Positions 1 to 9,256 of a DNA stretch of 64,000 nt are shown here, piece by piece (positions within the stretch are counted from its first letter, which is position 1; the number at the start of each line of letters is the position of its first letter). Location of the stretch: NCBI RefSeq assembly GCF_008806595.1, contig NZ_VZRB01000029.1, positions 1 to 64,000 of the forward strand, written 5' to 3'. The stretch is from Streptomyces luteolifulvus (GTDB taxonomy: Bacteria; Actinomycetota; Actinomycetes; Streptomycetales; Streptomycetaceae). Position numbers and translations under genes: made by a program. The notes beneath the pieces were generated by a model. The model saw only the letters and a program-made list of their open reading frames with translations. It was not told where the DNA came from and did not search any database.

Positions 1-463
1 GCCGGTGCACATCGATCCCTACGTAAGCCGACATCGCGGGCCTCCAGACCCCGACTCGGCTCCCCCAGAACGATTGTTCCCTGAACGAGCCGGGAGGGGG
101 AGCCCCCGCCCTCATAGGGTCAGGTCAACGGGCATTTTCCTGGTTTCCTCGCGAGGTCGCGCCCTATCGCGACACCTCTCTGCACGGGCACGTATCCGCG
201 GGTGATACCCCGTCTCACCAGGTCTTGGTCGTCTCATCGCGCAGCCGCAGGTTCGCGCCCCGGGTGCATGTCGCGAATCACGGAAACTTCACTGTCCGTT
301 ACAACTTGCGCGGGTCTCTCGGCTTCCGCTGCCCGGCAAGCTCGGTCAGGACGGCCGCTGTTGGCCATCACGTCGTTCCGCGACCACGGGTAGGTAGCCC
401 CTCGCGAAGAAGTCGCCCCTTGGCGTGCCTAACCTGACCTGTCTCACGGATACGTTGGTGGCC
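1..463. other. Non-coding start of window
   Basis: No open frame here has convincing codon use or a recognisable product. The last part presumably holds the promoter of the CcbP-like gene that begins at 464. I see no RNA gene or strong hairpin. Confidence 0.4.
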
Positions 464-778
464 ATGGGCAAGCAGCTGAGCGAGGCACAGCTCGACGAAC
501 TGGTCGCACAGGCCACCGTGGATGCCTACGACGACGAGGAGCAGCTCACCGGCCTGTTCACGATGATCGCCGAGCATCTCGCCGTCCCGTTCGAGACGGT
601 CGTTCTCGGGGTGAAGGTCACCGTGAAGAAGGTGGACCTGCTGCCGGGCAGTCGGATCGTGGCGGTCTGCACACGCGACAGGCATCGGCAGGCGATCGGC
701 ATCCTCGACCTTCCGCTGCCTGATCCGGCACCCGAGGGAGCCGAGTGGATCGAGGCGTACCGGCGCTGGGGACCGTAA
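464..778 (+). CDS. CcbP-like calcium-binding protein
   Basis: A 104-residue acidic protein. Its pattern resembles the cyanobacterial calcium-binding protein CcbP family: an acidic DDEEQ stretch near residue 25, a central V-L-G-V-K-V-T-V strand, an A-V-C-T-R-D-R strand, and the closing I-L-D-L-x-L-P and EWIEAYRRW motifs. The family binds calcium through surface acidic residues; any role in Streptomyces is unknown. The ATG at 464 was chosen over a GTG at 425 because GGTGG lies just before it and the family starts at this point. It converges with the UPF0158 gene, leaving 13 bases between stops. Confidence 0.7.
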   Translation: MGKQLSEAQLDELVAQATVDAYDDEEQLTGLFTMIAEHLAVPFETVVLGVKVTVKKVDLLPGSRIVAVCTRDRHRQAIGILDLPLPDPAPEGAEWIEAYRRWGP

Positions 779-791
779 AGGGCCGTCTGGG

Positions 792-1493
792 TCAGCGACC
801 TCCCGGTGACGCGGGCCGGTAGCCGTGCTCCGCGAGCCAGGCCCGGGCCCGGCCCAACTGCCGTTCCGCCGAGAACAACCAGTACCGCTGCAGCTGCGCA
901 GGTGAGGTGGCCAGCATGTCCTTGAAGCGGTGGAAAGCCCCCTGCCCCTGGATCGCGATGCCGAGGAACTTGGCCAGGTCCTGGTCATCGATGGTGACGA
1001 TGAAGTCCTCCATGTCACGGTAGGCGTCACGCGAACCCGCGCCCGGAACGTGCAGCCAGCGCTCGTCCTCCGATTCGTCCTCGGACCACGGCAGTTCGTC
1101 GTCCCCGACAGCGGGGCGGCACTCGCCGGTGTTCAGGTGGATACGACCACCGCTCCAGGCAGGATCGCCTTCCAGCAGGCCGGACAACTCCTCCAGATCC
1201 ACCGGCAGCGGTCGCAGCGCGGAGGCCACGGAGCCGACCGCGGTGTCGAGCTGTCCGACGAGCACCTCATCGCCGGGCCAGTCCCGCTCGCGCAGAGCGG
1301 CCGCACACCGGGCCGCCGTCTCCCCGGCACCGGGCACGCCCCGCGATGCGGCCACGCTGAGCGCGTCGCCGCACTGCTGCAGCACATCACCGAGGTCCTG
1401 CATGCGCAGCACGGCGAGCAGGGACGCGCCGTCCTCGGTACGGCAGGCGGCACGGAGCGCCTTGAGCGCGTGCTCGGTCCAGGCCTCGGTCAT
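792..1493 (-). CDS. UPF0158 family protein
   Basis: A 233-residue protein. Its C-terminal half has the UPF0158 pattern: a segment reading Y-R-D-M-E-D-F, then G-Q-G-A-F-H-R-F-K-D, then R-Y-W-L-F and a final W-L-x-E-H-G-Y. No biochemical function is established for the family. The N-terminal 100 residues are helical and alanine-rich. The frame stays open much further upstream, but that part overlaps the plus-strand gene at 1560. The ATG at 1493 leaves a 66-base divergent promoter region, so it was preferred. Confidence 0.65.
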   Translation of the reverse strand: MTEAWTEHALKALRAACRTEDGASLLAVLRMQDLGDVLQQCGDALSVAASRGVPGAGETAARCAAALRERDWPGDEVLVGQLDTAVGSVASALRPLPVDLEELSGLLEGDPAWSGGRIHLNTGECRPAVGDDELPWSEDESEDERWLHVPGAGSRDAYRDMEDFIVTIDDQDLAKFLGIAIQGQGAFHRFKDMLATSPAQLQRYWLFSAERQLGRARAWLAEHGYRPASPGGR

Positions 1494-1559
1494 GTCCGCG
1501 AGGCTACGCCGACGGGTATGCCGCAAGCCATCGGCTGCTGTCAGTATGCGGTGGTGGCC

Positions 1560-2723
1560 ATGGAGAGCAATGCCGGGAAGCCCTCCGGCAGGCGGCGACC
1601 GCCGGTGTTCGGCCCGGAGCCCTGGCCGCATGCGGCGCCGTCCGGCCGGTGGACGTACTGGGACGTGTGGTTCGCCGTCGTGTGCGTGGTGGACTGCGGG
1701 AGCGACTGGGATGAGTTCGATGCGCACCTGACGCGGGAGCGGTCCGGCGGGATGATGCACGGGACGTTTCTGGAACCGCTGTGGAGCCACCTCCTGGACC
1801 TGCGTGAGCGCCTCACGGCGGCTCGGCTGGGCGCGGCCGAGCTGGCCGACGAGGCGGTGCGCGACCCGAAGGTCGTCGCGCGGGCCCGCGCCAAGGTATG
1901 GAGGCAGCCGTTGGAGGGGCGGGCGAAGACGGAGGCCATGTGCAGCACTCCCGGTCGGCGACTGTCCGAGCGGGCCCTGACCGGGGCATGGCCAAGTTTT
2001 CCCGTCTCGCCTCAGGGGCCGTACGAGACGCTTGTCCAAGGGGTGGATCTGGACCGGCACCATGGCCAGTGGGCGACCATGGCACTGGCTGAGGTGCTCG
2101 TCGAAACCACCATCGGCCAGATCGAGGCGGCAGGCGGCGATCCGGCGCGGCTGCTGGCCGTCCGGCGGGCCGCGCTGACGTGCGGGGTGCGGGCGCTGCG
2201 CGTGTGCGACGACTCGTGCGGCACCCTGGGCGAGTGGCTGCGCCACGCGGTGGCCGAGTACACCGCCGTTCCGTGGCGGCAGGTGTCGATCCCCGCCGCG
2301 GTGTTCTGGCGGGACTTCCTCGAAGTCCTCGGTGAGACCGGCGACTTCGGCGGGACCTTCCGGCAGGAGACCCAGGTGTTCCTGCACGCCGGGGTCCAGA
2401 GCGATCTGGAACTTGTGGATGATCTGGTCGCGGAGTTGCACCGCGAGTACGCCGCGGCTCGCTGGGACTTCCGCGCCCTTGAGATCCTCGGCCGGCGCGC
2501 CTACGCCCAGGTCGCGGCCGGAGCGGTGGACCGGTTCGCCGCCACCGCGGCCCTGCTCGGCTCAGAGGACTGGCAGCCCTTGGACGCCATGGTCGCCTGC
2601 GCCCTGCGGCGCGGTGATGCCACGACCGCGTGTGCCGTGCTCCGGGCTGCGGACCGCCCGGGGTTGCATCAGGACTGGGTCCGGCGCCGGGCCCTCGAAG
2701 TCGAACAAGAAGGACATACATGA
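1560..2723 (+). CDS. Hypothetical protein, first gene of a coupled pair
   Basis: A protein of 387 residues that I do not recognise. It is mostly alpha-helical, rich in Ala, Arg and Leu, with several Trp residues near the start and no signal peptide or membrane span. The ATG at 1560 was chosen because the frame further upstream is antisense to the UPF0158 gene. The stop overlaps the next start (ATGA at 2720-2723), so the two proteins are probably co-translated and functionally linked. Confidence 0.55.
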   Translation: MESNAGKPSGRRRPPVFGPEPWPHAAPSGRWTYWDVWFAVVCVVDCGSDWDEFDAHLTRERSGGMMHGTFLEPLWSHLLDLRERLTAARLGAAELADEAVRDPKVVARARAKVWRQPLEGRAKTEAMCSTPGRRLSERALTGAWPSFPVSPQGPYETLVQGVDLDRHHGQWATMALAEVLVETTIGQIEAAGGDPARLLAVRRAALTCGVRALRVCDDSCGTLGEWLRHAVAEYTAVPWRQVSIPAAVFWRDFLEVLGETGDFGGTFRQETQVFLHAGVQSDLELVDDLVAELHREYAAARWDFRALEILGRRAYAQVAAGAVDRFAATAALLGSEDWQPLDAMVACALRRGDATTACAVLRAADRPGLHQDWVRRRALEVEQEGHT

Positions 2724-3640
2724 TGCACACCGGCAACACGGGAGACGTTCGGGATCACCTGCTGGGCTGGCTGCTGCCGGACGGCGACCCGGCCGGCTCG
2801 TTCGCCCAGCAGGATGTAGAACGGTTCTGCTGGTACGAACTGCCGGTCAAGTGGGCTGCCGAGCCCGCCGAGTACCCGCACATTCTCGCCGCCCTGGCCG
2901 AGCTTCTCAACGACGCGGACCGGCCCCGCGCCGCCGCGGTCTGTACGTCAGCGGCCACCCTCGCGATCCTCGACGCGTGGCAGCGCACGTCCGAAGAGGG
3001 TCGGGCCGCCTTCCGGCAAGCGGTGGACGCCTCCCCGGTGACCCCGCCGGACACCGCACTGCTCGCCTGGGGGCCGGTGATGGGCATCGACGAAGCCGTC
3101 GCCCGCAGCAACGCGTCCCGGATGCTGGAACAGGCACTGGACGACAGTGTGCTCGTGCCGAGCGCCCGCGGATACGCCACCGCCCGCACCTTGCACCTGG
3201 AACGCTGGCTCACGACCCCGCACCCCGCCCATGACGGCCAGGCCCCGCTGGACGCGATCCACAGCGAACGCCGCTGCGCGTGGGCGGAAGCCCCGCCCGC
3301 CGCCCGCCGCCGTCTGCGCAGCCGACTGGCCAACCTGCTCGCCACCGCGCCCGAAGTACACGACAACGCGGCCGAACCCCTGCGCTGGCTGCTGGAGTCG
3401 GCCGGCGACGGCGTGGCACTGACCCAGGCCGGCTACCTGCCCCGCGCCCTGGTCGTCGAGGCCGCCGACCGCTACGACTGGTACCTGCCTGGCATGGTGC
3501 CGCGCACCGAGACCGTGACCATCCTCATGGAGGACACCGTCTTCCGCGTCCTGGACGGCGACGTCGAACTGTCCACCCACGCCCGCACCAGCGACAAACC
3601 GATCAGGCAGTTCAAGGCGGTCGCACGCACGAGGGAGTAG
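2720..3640 (+). CDS. Hypothetical protein with a transposase-derived C-terminus
   Basis: A 306-residue protein translationally coupled to the preceding gene by ATGA. Residues 1-257 are helical; residues 232-242 read VALTQAGYLPR, a motif I associate with the C-terminal region of pRiA4b ORF-3/TnpR-like actinobacterial proteins. From about residue 259 the sequence changes to TVTILMEDTVFRVLDG followed by ELSTHARTSDKP, which resembles the extreme C-terminus of IS481-family transposases. The IS481-like DNA end follows directly. I infer that the original 3' end was replaced by an IS remnant and that the present stop belongs to the transposon. Whether the protein still works is unknown. Confidence 0.55.
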   Translation: MMHTGNTGDVRDHLLGWLLPDGDPAGSFAQQDVERFCWYELPVKWAAEPAEYPHILAALAELLNDADRPRAAAVCTSAATLAILDAWQRTSEEGRAAFRQAVDASPVTPPDTALLAWGPVMGIDEAVARSNASRMLEQALDDSVLVPSARGYATARTLHLERWLTTPHPAHDGQAPLDAIHSERRCAWAEAPPAARRRLRSRLANLLATAPEVHDNAAEPLRWLLESAGDGVALTQAGYLPRALVVEAADRYDWYLPGMVPRTETVTILMEDTVFRVLDGDVELSTHARTSDKPIRQFKAVARTRE

Positions 3641-3720
3641 CGACTGTCCAGCATCTACCGGTGACGTCCAGCGTCTTCTGGGACCAAACTGTCCAAGATC
3701 TCGCGGGACCTCACACTCTG
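3494..3720 (+). mobile_element. IS481-family remnant (3' end)
   Basis: About 150 bases encode a transposase-like C-terminal tail, followed at 3645-3660 by TGTCCAGCATCTACCG. That sequence and the related GTCCAGCGTCTTC at 3666-3678 resemble the repeated termini of Streptomyces IS481 elements. The 5' part of the element is missing. It fuses in frame to the upstream hypothetical gene. Confidence 0.5.
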
Positions 3721-3762
3721 GGGAGAACGAACTGGCCGTTGACAACATGGTTTGCCGCCCTG

Positions 3763-4581
3763 TCAGGGTGTCACGAAGAGGTCGATTTCAGGCGGCGTGC
3801 CGGGAACGAGTTCGTACTTCGCAAAGTCGGTGACACCTTCCTCGCGAAGTACCTCCTCATCGAGGAAAAAGTTGCCGGTGCATTCGGCGCTCGGACGGGT
3901 GAGGATGGCGTGCGCTGCATCGGCCATGATGCCGGTCGAACGGCAGCCCGCTCGGTCGAGACCGAAGATCGCGGATGCGGCTGTGTAGATCATGGTCCTG
4001 GGCCACAGCGCGTTGACGGCCACGTTGCTGGCTCGTAGTTCTTCCGCCAAACCGAGCACCGTCATGCTCATTGCGAACTTGGACATGGTGTAAGCGCTTC
4101 GGCCGGCGAACCAGCCGGGGTGCAGATCGATCGGCGGCGACATGGTCAGGATGTGTCCGTTCTCGGAACGTTCGAGGTATGGGATGCACGCCTGCGACGC
4201 GGCGAACGTTCCTCGCACATTGATGTCGAACATCAAATCGAAACGCTTGAGTGGCGTTTCCGCGGTCTTTGCAAGAAACACCGCACTTGCGTTGTTCACC
4301 AGCACATCGATACCACCGAAGTGGTGGGCGGCCGATGCCACGGCCTCCGCGACCTGATCCTCTTCGCGTACATCGAGAGCCAGAGGGAGTGCACGCCCGC
4401 CTGCCGCCTCGATCTCGGCCGCGACGGTGTGGATGGTCCCCGGGAGCTTTGGGTGTGGTTCGGCTGTCTTGGCTGCGATAACGACGTTGGCTCCCTCGGC
4501 GGCAGCCCGGAGCGCAATGGCACGGCCGATGCCACGGCTGCCGCCGGTGATGAAGAGCGTCTTGTCCTTCATGGCGGTCAT
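3763..4581 (-). CDS. SDR oxidoreductase, HSDL2-like
   Basis: A 272-residue classical short-chain dehydrogenase. The dinucleotide site TGGSRGIG is at residues 11-18, NNAS follows in the middle, and the catalytic Tyr-Lys pair is in YTMSK. The AAKTAEPHPKLPGT and SPPIDLHPGWF segments are typical of the HSDL2 branch, whose substrate is not firmly known but is linked to fatty acyl metabolism. It is the last gene of the ThDP enzyme/ligase/SDR operon. Its ATG at 4581 overlaps the ligase stop by four bases, implying translational coupling. An oxidoreductase step on the CoA ester or its product is the likely role. Confidence 0.85.
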   Translation of the reverse strand: MTAMKDKTLFITGGSRGIGRAIALRAAAEGANVVIAAKTAEPHPKLPGTIHTVAAEIEAAGGRALPLALDVREEDQVAEAVASAAHHFGGIDVLVNNASAVFLAKTAETPLKRFDLMFDINVRGTFAASQACIPYLERSENGHILTMSPPIDLHPGWFAGRSAYTMSKFAMSMTVLGLAEELRASNVAVNALWPRTMIYTAASAIFGLDRAGCRSTGIMADAAHAILTRPSAECTGNFFLDEEVLREEGVTDFAKYELVPGTPPEIDLFVTP

Positions 4582-6227
4582 GCGCCTCTCCGATGCAGGT
4601 CGTCCGGCTGGGGTGGCGGGCCGGTGCGGCTGAGATAGTGGTCGCGAAGCGCGAACTTCTGAATCTTCCCGGACGCTGTCTGCGGGAAGTCGGCGACGAA
4701 TTCCCAGACCTGCGGGATCTTGTAGCTGGCGATCCGCCCCGTGCAGTGGCTGATCAGGGCCTCCTGCGTGAGGGGTGCACCGGGTCGGGCCTGGACGAAT
4801 GCAGCGACAATTTCTCCCCACTCGTGATGCGGCAGGCCTACGACCGACACGTTGGCGACCGATTCGTGGGTGAAAAGGAGATCCTCGATCTCGCGGGGAT
4901 AGATGTTCTCGCCACCGCGGATGATCATGTCCTTGACCCGGCCCGTGATACGCACGTATCCCGCCGCGTCCATGCTTCCCAGGTCGCCGGTGCGGAGCCA
5001 GCCGTCCTTGTCGATGGCCGTGGCGGTAGCCTCCGGGTTCTCGAAGTAGCCGCTCATTACGCAGATGCTCCGCGTGCAGATTTCGCCCAGTTCACCGATG
5101 GGCAGCGGCTCGCCGGTGCCCTGGGGGGCGATCTTCACTTCTACCTGCGGCAGGGGCCGTCCGACCGTCTCCATCCACTGCGGATGCATGTCACTCGGGA
5201 CGGTGTGGGTGATGTAGGGCGCCGCTTCCGTCTGTCCGTAGCCGATCCCGACGTCGACGCCGAAGTCGCGCCGGGCCCGACGGATGAGCTCGACCGGCAC
5301 AGGAGCGCCGCCCAATGTTGCGAGCCTCCACGAACTGAGGTCACGCGCTGACGCGCGCTGAGCGTCCAACATCCGGATGAGCATGGTGGGCACTGACAGC
5401 AGAATCGTCCCGCGGTGGCGCTCGAACAGATCCAGCATCAGATCGGCGTCGAACCTGCCCGGCAACACGTGGACACCGCCGGTCTGCAGTGCGCCCAGGG
5501 TGACGAGCCCACAGCCAGCCGTGTGGAACAGCGGCATGGGATTGACCCATACGTCTTCCGGTGTCGCCCCGATCGTCTCTGCATACAGGCGACCGTTCAC
5601 GGCAAGGGCTCGGTGGGAGAGCATGGCGCCCTTGGGAAAGCCGGTAGTCCCCGAGGTGTACTGGATCTGGGCGGGGTCAGTGAAACCGACGTGTGGCAGG
5701 TGGAGGGTGCCGGCTGAAGAGGAGGACAGGAAGTCGTCCCACTGCTCCAGAGACTGGACGAGTCGAAGCTCGGGCAGCTCTTCGGACACGGTCCGTGCCA
5801 TGGCCAGCAGATCGCGTGAGTGGACCTGCGGTTGGACGAAGATTCCATGTGCCCGTGACTGCCGGAGGACGAATTCAAGTTCAGCAGAACGATAGGCCGG
5901 GTTGACGGTCACGAGAGTGATGCCCGCCAGCGCCGCTCCGAGCTCCAGGCATACCCATTCCGGGGAGTTGGCTGACCAGACAGCAATCCGTTCGCCGGGG
6001 CGGAAATGGGCCAGCAGAGCACTCGCTACCGCCTCCGAGTCACGAAGGAGCTCAGCGTAGGACCAGGTGCGTGCGTCACATCCGACGATGCCCTCCACCA
6101 GTGCGGTCCGAGAAGGCCAACGGGCAGCGGCCTTCCGAAGGGCGTCACCGATTGTGTAGTCGCAGTCGGAGATTGTGGTCGTGGCAGGCCAGTGCGACGC
6201 TCTCGTTTCGTAGTCTCTTGACGACAC
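4578..6227 (-). CDS. Acyl-CoA synthetase (AMP-forming)
   Basis: A 549-residue member of the ANL superfamily that activates a carboxylic acid to its CoA thioester through an acyl-adenylate. Visible motifs are the P-loop YTSGTTGFPKG near residue 190, GYGQTE, GWLRTGDLG, the hinge region GRVKDMIIRGGENIYPREIE, and the catalytic lysine in TASGKIQKF. Length and motif order fit a medium- or long-chain fatty acyl-CoA ligase; the substrate cannot be assigned from sequence. It starts 7 bases after the ThDP enzyme and overlaps the SDR, so all three form one operon behind the palindrome at 8021. Confidence 0.88.
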   Translation of the reverse strand: MSSRDYETRASHWPATTTISDCDYTIGDALRKAAARWPSRTALVEGIVGCDARTWSYAELLRDSEAVASALLAHFRPGERIAVWSANSPEWVCLELGAALAGITLVTVNPAYRSAELEFVLRQSRAHGIFVQPQVHSRDLLAMARTVSEELPELRLVQSLEQWDDFLSSSSAGTLHLPHVGFTDPAQIQYTSGTTGFPKGAMLSHRALAVNGRLYAETIGATPEDVWVNPMPLFHTAGCGLVTLGALQTGGVHVLPGRFDADLMLDLFERHRGTILLSVPTMLIRMLDAQRASARDLSSWRLATLGGAPVPVELIRRARRDFGVDVGIGYGQTEAAPYITHTVPSDMHPQWMETVGRPLPQVEVKIAPQGTGEPLPIGELGEICTRSICVMSGYFENPEATATAIDKDGWLRTGDLGSMDAAGYVRITGRVKDMIIRGGENIYPREIEDLLFTHESVANVSVVGLPHHEWGEIVAAFVQARPGAPLTQEALISHCTGRIASYKIPQVWEFVADFPQTASGKIQKFALRDHYLSRTGPPPQPDDLHRRGA

Positions 6228-6234
6228 CTCTTCG

Positions 6235-7992
6235 TCATCCCTTCGGATGGTTGGGCATTGCGGGCACGCCTTGGTCGGCCTTGGGTCGCCGGTTGATCCG
6301 GTCTGTATTTCCGTCCCAGGCGCGCACTGGGGGATACGAATGCGGATCGACCACTACGTCCAACACAGTCACCATGGTGGATGCCAGAGCATCTTTGAGT
6401 GCAGGCTCCAGCTGATCGGGGCTGGTGATGCGGGCTCCGGCGGCCCCGACCGCCTCCGCCATCGCTGCGTGATCCACCGGCTTGAAATCGATGCCGGTGG
6501 TCGTCTGCCCGAAGGCGGCCATCTCTGCGTGCGCCTGAGCGGCGAGGAGCTGGTTGTTGAGCACAATCACGGTCACAGGGAGGTCCTCACGGATGGCTGT
6601 CTCCAGTTCGGACCACACATGGGCGAACCCGCCGTCGCCGACGACGGCGACCACGCGGGCGTCGGGAGTTGCCAGCTTCACTCCCAACCCCAGAGGTAGA
6701 CCCCACCCCAGCCCTGCCAGACCACGGGGCAGTATGAACCGCTGGCCGGCCCGCTTGGCCGTGAGGTAGCTCGCTACCCAGAACGAGGAGTAGCTGGCGT
6801 CCGCGACGACGATGTCGTCGGGGACGAGCAACGCATCCAGCTCCCGCAGAAGCCTCTCGGGAGCGATGGGATGATTGTCGAAGGGCACCGCCGCCTCGAT
6901 CTCATCAGCGCGGCGCTGACGTCCCTCGGAGATGCGCTCGCGAAGAGATTCTGCTGCGAGCTGCCGCCTCGTGAGGTCGCATGCCTCCAGTGCGTCAGCG
7001 AGATCACCAAGAGCCGATCTTGCGTCGCCGACAAGCCGCAACGCTTCGTAATTGCGGCCGACTTCCAGCGGATCCATGTCGATGTGGATGTACTTTGCGC
7101 TGGGCGAGGTGAGGGTCCATCCCTCCGTCCCGTTCTCGTTGGTCCGTGTCCCGACCAGTAGGACGACGTCGGCCTCCTGGATGAGGGACAGATGGTGGTG
7201 GGCCGGGCCCCTTTGGCCCGTTACATTCGCTGCCACGCCCAACGACAGCGCGTCCAGCTCACTCACCGCCCCCTTCCCCATGTTCGTCGTCACGACGGGC
7301 AGGTGCGCAACGCGTTGGAGTGCGGTCAGTTCCCTTACCGCACCAGAAAGGTGCACTCCGCCACCTGCGACCACCAAGGGTGAGCGAGCCTGAGCGATGA
7401 GGCGAGCCGCCTCCGCAACTGCAGTGGCCTCGGGCCGCGGCCGGTCGAGTGGAAACCCTCCCAGGTCGCGCTGGCGCGTGAAACGGGCTGTTGCTGCCGG
7501 CGCCTGCAGGACGTCTCTCGGGAGCAGTAGCACGACGGGGCCTGGCCGACCACTGCTGGCGACCGTCATGGCCATGTCCACGTTGTCTTCGACTCTCGAG
7601 GGGTCGTCGACTCGGCGCGTCCACTTCGAAACCCCGGCGAAGAGGGCGAAGTGATCCAGTTCTTGGAAGGCGTTACGGTCCCGCGCCGACGCCGGTACCT
7701 CCTGCACCAGAACCAGCATCGGGATTGACGCCTTCAGGGCTTCCGCCATGGGCGGCACCATGAGCGTGGCGGCCGGACCGTTCTGGGCAGCGACAACAGC
7801 GATCCGATTGCTGATCCGGGCGAAGCCGTCAGCCATCACGCCTGCGGCGTTCTCGGTGCGGTACAGGATCTGGCGGATCCCTATCCGCTCGGCAGCCAGC
7901 ATGAAAGCCGTTGGGTTGCTCTGGCCAAAGATCGATGTCACACCATGCCGGGCAAGGGCCTTGGCGAGTACGTCAGCAACGGTGTCACTCAT
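6235..7992 (-). CDS. ThDP-dependent enzyme (acetolactate synthase-like)
   Basis: A 585-residue enzyme with the three-domain architecture of the acetolactate synthase/benzoylformate decarboxylase family. The glutamate that activates ThDP is in YRTENAAG. The diphosphate/Mg2+ motif runs from GDGGFAHVW to the terminal NN. The start was set at the ATG at 7992, preceded by GGAGGA. The family includes 2-hydroxyacyl-CoA lyases, sulfo-enzymes and carboligases. The acyl-CoA ligase, SDR and aldehyde dehydrogenase nearby make an acyl-CoA lyase conceivable, but ALS-like annotation is safer. It is the first gene of the operon. Confidence 0.8.
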   Translation of the reverse strand: MSDTVADVLAKALARHGVTSIFGQSNPTAFMLAAERIGIRQILYRTENAAGVMADGFARISNRIAVVAAQNGPAATLMVPPMAEALKASIPMLVLVQEVPASARDRNAFQELDHFALFAGVSKWTRRVDDPSRVEDNVDMAMTVASSGRPGPVVLLLPRDVLQAPAATARFTRQRDLGGFPLDRPRPEATAVAEAARLIAQARSPLVVAGGGVHLSGAVRELTALQRVAHLPVVTTNMGKGAVSELDALSLGVAANVTGQRGPAHHHLSLIQEADVVLLVGTRTNENGTEGWTLTSPSAKYIHIDMDPLEVGRNYEALRLVGDARSALGDLADALEACDLTRRQLAAESLRERISEGRQRRADEIEAAVPFDNHPIAPERLLRELDALLVPDDIVVADASYSSFWVASYLTAKRAGQRFILPRGLAGLGWGLPLGLGVKLATPDARVVAVVGDGGFAHVWSELETAIREDLPVTVIVLNNQLLAAQAHAEMAAFGQTTTGIDFKPVDHAAMAEAVGAAGARITSPDQLEPALKDALASTMVTVLDVVVDPHSYPPVRAWDGNTDRINRRPKADQGVPAMPNHPKG

Positions 7993-8020
7993 GAGCTTCC
8001 TCCTCGTTATGCGCCCGACC

Positions 8021-8037
8021 ATTTCATACTATGAAAT
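8021..8037. promoter_or_regulatory. Perfect palindromic operator of the ThDP operon
   Basis: ATTTCATACTATGAAAT is a perfect 8+1+8 palindrome 29 bases upstream of the ThDP gene start. Near copies lie at the iclR start (8386) and before the GAF regulator (12095). Spacing and location fit an IclR-family binding site. Confidence 0.65.
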
Positions 8038-8385
8038 CTATGTCAACTATTGAAAACACGGAACTCGAGGGTTGAGGGGTCCGACCTCGGCAGCGCAGGG
8101 GCACACATCAGCTGCCGCGCGTGCGCAGACGACGTCGGCCGGCAGGTACGTACGTCTCTAATGCGTCAGGGGGCGGCCTTGAGCAGACGCAGGGCGCCGG
8201 CCCGACCGCATCGGCTGTACCTGCGGCGCGATGCAGGTGGACTCTTGCCGCAGTGGTGGCGCCGCGCATCAGCCAGACCCCGGTCATGTTTCGTCGCGGT
8301 CCTGCAAGAGGGCCGCTGGCCTCCGGGCCGGCATGGCTGTTCCCCCTGTCGATCAGCTCCTGAGGCGCGTTCACCGCGTGCTAAT
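8038..8385. other. Divergent intergenic region between ThDP operon and iclR
   Basis: About 350 bases without a supported gene. It should hold both divergent promoters; operator-like palindromes sit at each end. No other clear element was seen. Confidence 0.5.
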
Positions 8386-8400
8386 TTTCATAATGTGAAC
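8386..8400. promoter_or_regulatory. Operator-like palindrome over the iclR start codon
   Basis: TTTCATAATGTGAAC matches the operator at 8021 in 13 of 15 positions and covers the GTG start at 8395. Binding there would block initiation of the regulator itself, consistent with autoregulation. Confidence 0.55.
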
Positions 8401-9165
8401 ACGCGATCAAGTAAGCAGCCTCCGCTCCAGACGGTCGAGCGTGCGCTGAACTTTCTCGAATACGTTGCTGGACGCGATGCCCCGCCGACTGTTCAGGAGG
8501 TGTCCTCTGATCTGGGCTTGAACATCACGACGTGTTACCACCTGATGCGGACGCTGGTCGGTCGTGGATATCTCGAACGACGACCAGACCTCAGGCTGAC
8601 CCTGGGAGCGAGCGTCGGGGCTCTGTTCAACGGGTTTCAGCGCAGCTTCAACGTCAGTGAGAAGCTGTCTGCGCTCGTGGACGAACTTGCGCGGAAGTGT
8701 GAGGAGACGGCGTTCTTCTCCACCTTGGAGACCAATAACCGGGTGATTCTCAAGGTGCTTGTCGAAGGATCGCAGCCGTTGAGGGTCAGTGGTCTGTACG
8801 TCGGGCTGGCGGGCCGAGAATACATCCGGGCAGCGGGCAAGGCGGTGCTTGCGCATCTGAGCCCCGAGCAGCAACGCGAGATGGTACTCAAGGACTTGGG
8901 AGAATACTCGGAGGCCGAGCAGCAGGACATGCTTGCGGCTCTGGATCGGGAGTTTGAGGTGATTCGCCGTCAGGGCTGGGCGGTGGACACGAAGTCAAGC
9001 CTCGGTATCTCGGCCATCGGGTCCCCTGTGTTCGACAAGGGCGGGAACGTGTACGGCGCGGTTGGCATCGTGGCCCCGACATCCAGGATCAGCAGCACGC
9101 ATTCCGAGCGGGTCCATGATGTCCTGGAGGCGGCCCGTCAGGCAACCGCACTCCTCACCAGCTGA
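8395..9165 (+). CDS. IclR-family transcriptional regulator
   Basis: A 256-residue regulator. Residues about 10-75 form the IclR winged helix (LQTVERALNFLEYV, then VQEVSSDLGLN and YHLMRTLVGRGYLERR). The rest is the effector-binding domain with the usual G-R-E-Y near the middle and the closing SAIGSPVFD and VYGAVGIVAP motifs. No start codon other than the GTG at 8395 fits, and no Shine-Dalgarno precedes it, so a leaderless transcript is possible. A palindromic operator overlaps the start. It probably controls the divergent ThDP operon in response to a pathway metabolite. Confidence 0.85.
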   Translation: MNTRSSKQPPLQTVERALNFLEYVAGRDAPPTVQEVSSDLGLNITTCYHLMRTLVGRGYLERRPDLRLTLGASVGALFNGFQRSFNVSEKLSALVDELARKCEETAFFSTLETNNRVILKVLVEGSQPLRVSGLYVGLAGREYIRAAGKAVLAHLSPEQQREMVLKDLGEYSEAEQQDMLAALDREFEVIRRQGWAVDTKSSLGISAIGSPVFDKGGNVYGAVGIVAPTSRISSTHSERVHDVLEAARQATALLTS

Positions 9166-9175
9166 TGGCGCCATT

Positions 9176-9207
9176 GCATGGCCGCGCTTGTTGGTGCGCG
9201 GCCATGC
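9176..9207. terminator. Bidirectional hairpin terminator
   Basis: GCATGGCCGCGC pairs perfectly with GCGCGGCCATGC around an 8-base loop, between the convergent iclR and aldehyde dehydrogenase genes. There is no T-tract, as is common in Streptomyces. Confidence 0.75.
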
Positions 9208-9256
9208 GAGGACCCGGATACCGGGATGCGGCTCCCGCTTCGACGCTCGTGATGGG

